A stretch of 64,000 nucleotides of DNA. Source: Nostoc sp. S4 (lineage in GTDB: Bacteria; Cyanobacteriota; Cyanobacteriia; Cyanobacteriales; Nostocaceae). Of this stretch, positions 61,680 to 64,000 are shown piece after piece; the first letter of the stretch is position 1, and each line of letters opens with the position of its first letter. The notes under the pieces are model-generated. The model had not been told where the DNA came from, made no database searches, and saw only the letters and a list, made by a program, of their open reading frames with translations. The stretch is taken from assembly GCA_029379225.1 (NCBI GenBank), contig JAQYWR010000011.1, positions 1 to 64,000 of the forward strand, read 5' to 3'. The translations under genes and the position numbers were made by a program.

Positions 61680-63875
61680 TTAATTTTCAATCAAAATTGC
61701 GTAAGCTTCATTAACTAAGTGCATTTTTTCTTGTGCTTGTTTTTGGAGTTCCGGCTTACCGACAAATAAATCTGGATGCCATTTTTTTACTAAAGTTCGA
61801 TAAGCTTGCTTTAGCTCAGTTAAAGAAGCATTGGGTTGTAATTCTAAAATGCTGTATGCGCGAGTAATTTTATCATTTTGTGCCTGGGTTTTGGGGGGAT
61901 TTGATGCTTGATTTTTTGGAGTTGTATTTTGCTGTTTGCTAGTTTGAGAACCTGGCGATTGCATTTCTACTTTCATTCGTGCTATTTCCTCATCAAGTTC
62001 CCAATTATAAAATTTCGCTTCTACTTCTTCTGGACGTGGAGAAGCAGAAGTTTTTGGTGGTGGAGAAACTTGCTGACGAGAAGACTCTGCTTTTGTCTGG
62101 GTATTTTTAGCAGTATTTTCCTTGGTTTGGGGAGAATCTTTAACTTTCTCTGGTTGTGGGGAATATCGATTATTGATAGTTTTAGATTTGGGAATTTGTT
62201 GATAAGGTTGATAACTTACAGGAATTTTTACCTTTTCTAACTCTTGTAGTAAATCATTAAAAGTATTTTGTAAATGTTCTAACTCTTCACGTTTATTAGT
62301 AATTTCTAACGGTTCTTGGCTGACTTCCAAGTAAATTACTTTTTCAGCTTTTTGCTCGTATGCAGCCAAAATTGCTAATCCTTGACTACTAAAACGAGAC
62401 AAATAATCTTCTGTTGCAGCTATACAAAGTTTAGCAACTTGCTGATGATAAGATTCATTGGCTGATTTTTCTTCTTGTTCTTGAATATTTTTATTTAATA
62501 AATAAGAAATACTACCAACGACAGCAGCACCCACAGGCCCCCCCAACAACCAACCAATACCACCACCAACTGCGATAGAACCAGGTTCACTCAAATCATT
62601 AATATTAGTTGGCTTGGGAGGTAATGTGATTTGGGGTTCGCTAGGAAAGGGAATGAATAAATCTTCTGGTCTTTCTGCTTGAAAAAAATCGTAAGCTTGA
62701 TCAAGCCATTTTCCTGTAGCTAGTTGTAGTTGATTCAGGTCTTTTTTAAGAGTGTTTTCCCAGGATTTAAAGTTATTTTCTGCGAGTGCAATTGCACCAT
62801 CAGCTTGATATTTTCTCAGCAGATTGGTTAAGGTTAACCAATCACGTAATTCAGAAATACTAGTAGCAAAGCCTTGTTTAATCAAATTAACAGCTTTTTC
62901 TTTGATTTCAATTTTGGTATTTTGTTTATCAACAAATGATTTTACTTCATTAGCGAGTGGGTCAATTTTTGCTTTTAATAATAGTTGAATTTGAATAGCG
63001 ATCGCCTCTACTCTTGGCAAACGTACAATACCACGATTTTGTTGTAAAATCCCTACAATATTTTGTAAAGCCGTTTCAAAAGCCACCAAACCGCTACTAT
63101 TAGCTTCTGCGACATCGGCTTTTAATCTAGCTCGTAAGGCAGGTAAAGCATCAACACGATATAAATTACTAAAACCTGGAGGTAATTCGGCTCGAAAACT
63201 TTCTGCAACAAACAGCAAGCGGTTTTGTACTTGTTTTTGTTCTTCAAGTTCGAGTAAATTCATAAAATTGGCAACAAAAATAACTGTTTTAATCCCTCGG
63301 TCTAATAGCCAATCTCGTAAATTTTCCCGTTCACCCAAAGTCATTAACTTGCGTGCATCCAATAATTGTATAACTAAATCTGCATTTAAAAGTTGTTCTC
63401 GTACTAAATTATCTTGTTCTTCTCTATCATTAGTTCCCGGTAAATCTATAAATTCTACACCCGTTTCCAAAAAAGGATGGGGACAAAAAACTTCTATAGA
63501 TGCTACATCTTTTCGCATCTGTCTATTACCATCCAAAATAGCAAATTGCTGTAAAACTTCCGTCCCACTGCGGTAGATTTCTGTACCATCTACCAATACA
63601 ATACGAGTCTGCACATCAGTACCATATTTAACAGTAATCGCCGCGCCTGTAGTAGGAATTAAATCAATCGGTAACGTGCGATTCCCCAATATAGCATTTA
63701 ATAAAGTAGATTTACCATGATTAAAAGGGCCAAATACTGCAATCCGAAAACTAGGATTAATTAAATAGTTGCAGATAGAAATTACATTTTGATGCAGTTG
63801 TGATTTCTGTTCTAGATTTAGTAATGCGGATGCTTTTTTTAGCCACTCTGCTACTCGTTCATACTCTAGTTGCAT
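61680..63875 (-). CDS. Dynamin-like GTPase fused to a C-terminal J domain
   Basis: 731 residues. The dynamin-type G domain is near the N-terminus: G1 FGPFNHGKSTLLNAIL (about 47-62), G3 EFIDLPGTNDRE (about 141-152), and IFVANFMNLLE. A helical stalk follows. Residues 430-460 are a Gly-rich hydrophobic segment (GGGIGWLLGGPVGAAVVGSI) like the membrane paddle of bacterial dynamins. A Pro/Gln/Ser-rich linker (about 550-650) leads to a J domain at about 667-731 with LVKKWHPDLF carrying the HPD motif that stimulates Hsp70. The fusion suggests membrane remodelling coupled to a DnaK chaperone. ATG 63875 is the clear start. Confidence 0.9.
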   Translation of the reverse strand: MQLEYERVAEWLKKASALLNLEQKSQLHQNVISICNYLINPSFRIAVFGPFNHGKSTLLNAILGNRTLPIDLIPTTGAAITVKYGTDVQTRIVLVDGTEIYRSGTEVLQQFAILDGNRQMRKDVASIEVFCPHPFLETGVEFIDLPGTNDREEQDNLVREQLLNADLVIQLLDARKLMTLGERENLRDWLLDRGIKTVIFVANFMNLLELEEQKQVQNRLLFVAESFRAELPPGFSNLYRVDALPALRARLKADVAEANSSGLVAFETALQNIVGILQQNRGIVRLPRVEAIAIQIQLLLKAKIDPLANEVKSFVDKQNTKIEIKEKAVNLIKQGFATSISELRDWLTLTNLLRKYQADGAIALAENNFKSWENTLKKDLNQLQLATGKWLDQAYDFFQAERPEDLFIPFPSEPQITLPPKPTNINDLSEPGSIAVGGGIGWLLGGPVGAAVVGSISYLLNKNIQEQEEKSANESYHQQVAKLCIAATEDYLSRFSSQGLAILAAYEQKAEKVIYLEVSQEPLEITNKREELEHLQNTFNDLLQELEKVKIPVSYQPYQQIPKSKTINNRYSPQPEKVKDSPQTKENTAKNTQTKAESSRQQVSPPPKTSASPRPEEVEAKFYNWELDEEIARMKVEMQSPGSQTSKQQNTTPKNQASNPPKTQAQNDKITRAYSILELQPNASLTELKQAYRTLVKKWHPDLFVGKPELQKQAQEKMHLVNEAYAILIEN

Positions 63876-64000
63876 ATTTTATAAATTCAGGTTTAATTTC
63901 AAAATGAATTTTTTACAAAATACTCTTCTCTGCGCTCTTTGCGCCTCTGCGTGAAATTATTTTATATTCATAACTTCAATAAGATAAATTGACAATATTA
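63876..64000. other. Upstream region with dispersed repeat, window end
   Basis: Contains ctctttgcgcctctgcgtga near 63937-63956, the reverse-orientation form of the dispersed repeat at 396-430. No gene is visible before the window ends. Confidence 0.5.

Overview
The window comes from a filamentous, heterocyst-type cyanobacterium, most likely Nostoc or a close relative. The evidence is: abundant HIP1 octamers (gcgatcgc); an fbp-tal-zwf-opcA oxidative pentose phosphate cluster; a B12-dependent ribonucleotide reductase; a GAF-GAF-PAS adenylate cyclase; a PatA-like response regulator; many pentapeptide-repeat and Uma2 proteins; and intergenic heptanucleotide repeats. All names rest on reading motifs by eye; no database search was run.

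Layout. 1-5600: end of a TPR protein, a 42-bp tandem repeat array, an Uma2 protein, class II ribonucleotide reductase nrdJ split by a 286-nt group I intron, and an RRM RNA-binding protein. 5.7-17.1 kb: aminotransferase, YjbQ protein, Rieske oxygenase, SDR protein, WD40 protein, a large NACHT-pentapeptide (NLR-like) protein and a second Uma2 protein. 17.3-24.8 kb: a 7.5-kb integrative element. 24.8-30.9 kb: two-domain histidine phosphatase, a dihydroorotase-like protein that has lost metal ligands, a collagen-like secreted protein and a Ser/Thr kinase. 30.9-35.4 kb: a decaying region with remnants of a PIN toxin, a Rieske oxygenase and a lipoate-ligase-type protein, plus a YbjN protein and two response regulators. 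35.4-43 kb: membrane protein, adenylate cyclase, aldo/keto reductase, small secreted protein, 6S RNA next to purK, lumenal pentapeptide protein. 43.8-46.6 kb: small membrane protein, a type III restriction remnant, an FN3/BNR protein in two frames, and tRNA-Val(CAC). 46.8-52.6 kb: fbp, tal, zwf, opcA. 53.1-64 kb: cobyrinate a,c-diamide synthase, cNMP-binding protein, CadD-like transporter, pentapeptide protein, UPF0182 protein, DUF305 lipoprotein and a dynamin-J-domain fusion.

The most interesting part is the integrative element. It sits in the 5' end of a phosphatase gene, bounded by a 21-bp direct repeat. The left end keeps the gene's original RBS, start and ten codons; the right end supplies a new in-frame TTG start. 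Paired 9-bp repeats (TGAGCATTA type, 11 bp apart) flank both ends and look like integrase arm sites. Inside are three arrays of TGTCA/TGACA pentamers at a strict 12-13 bp pitch, a noncoding block with a perfect palindrome and a possible H-type pseudoknot, a small ribbon-helix-helix protein, a BRO-type antirepressor and several unrecognised genes. I see no capsid, terminase, relaxase or transfer genes, so it resembles a small phage-satellite-like or excision-type element.

Other points: the nrdJ intron interrupts the codons of the NPCGE motif; the FN3/BNR gene changes frame at a canonical -1 slippery heptamer; and heptanucleotide repeats have entered the pyrC-like and cobB/cbiA-like genes without breaking the frame.
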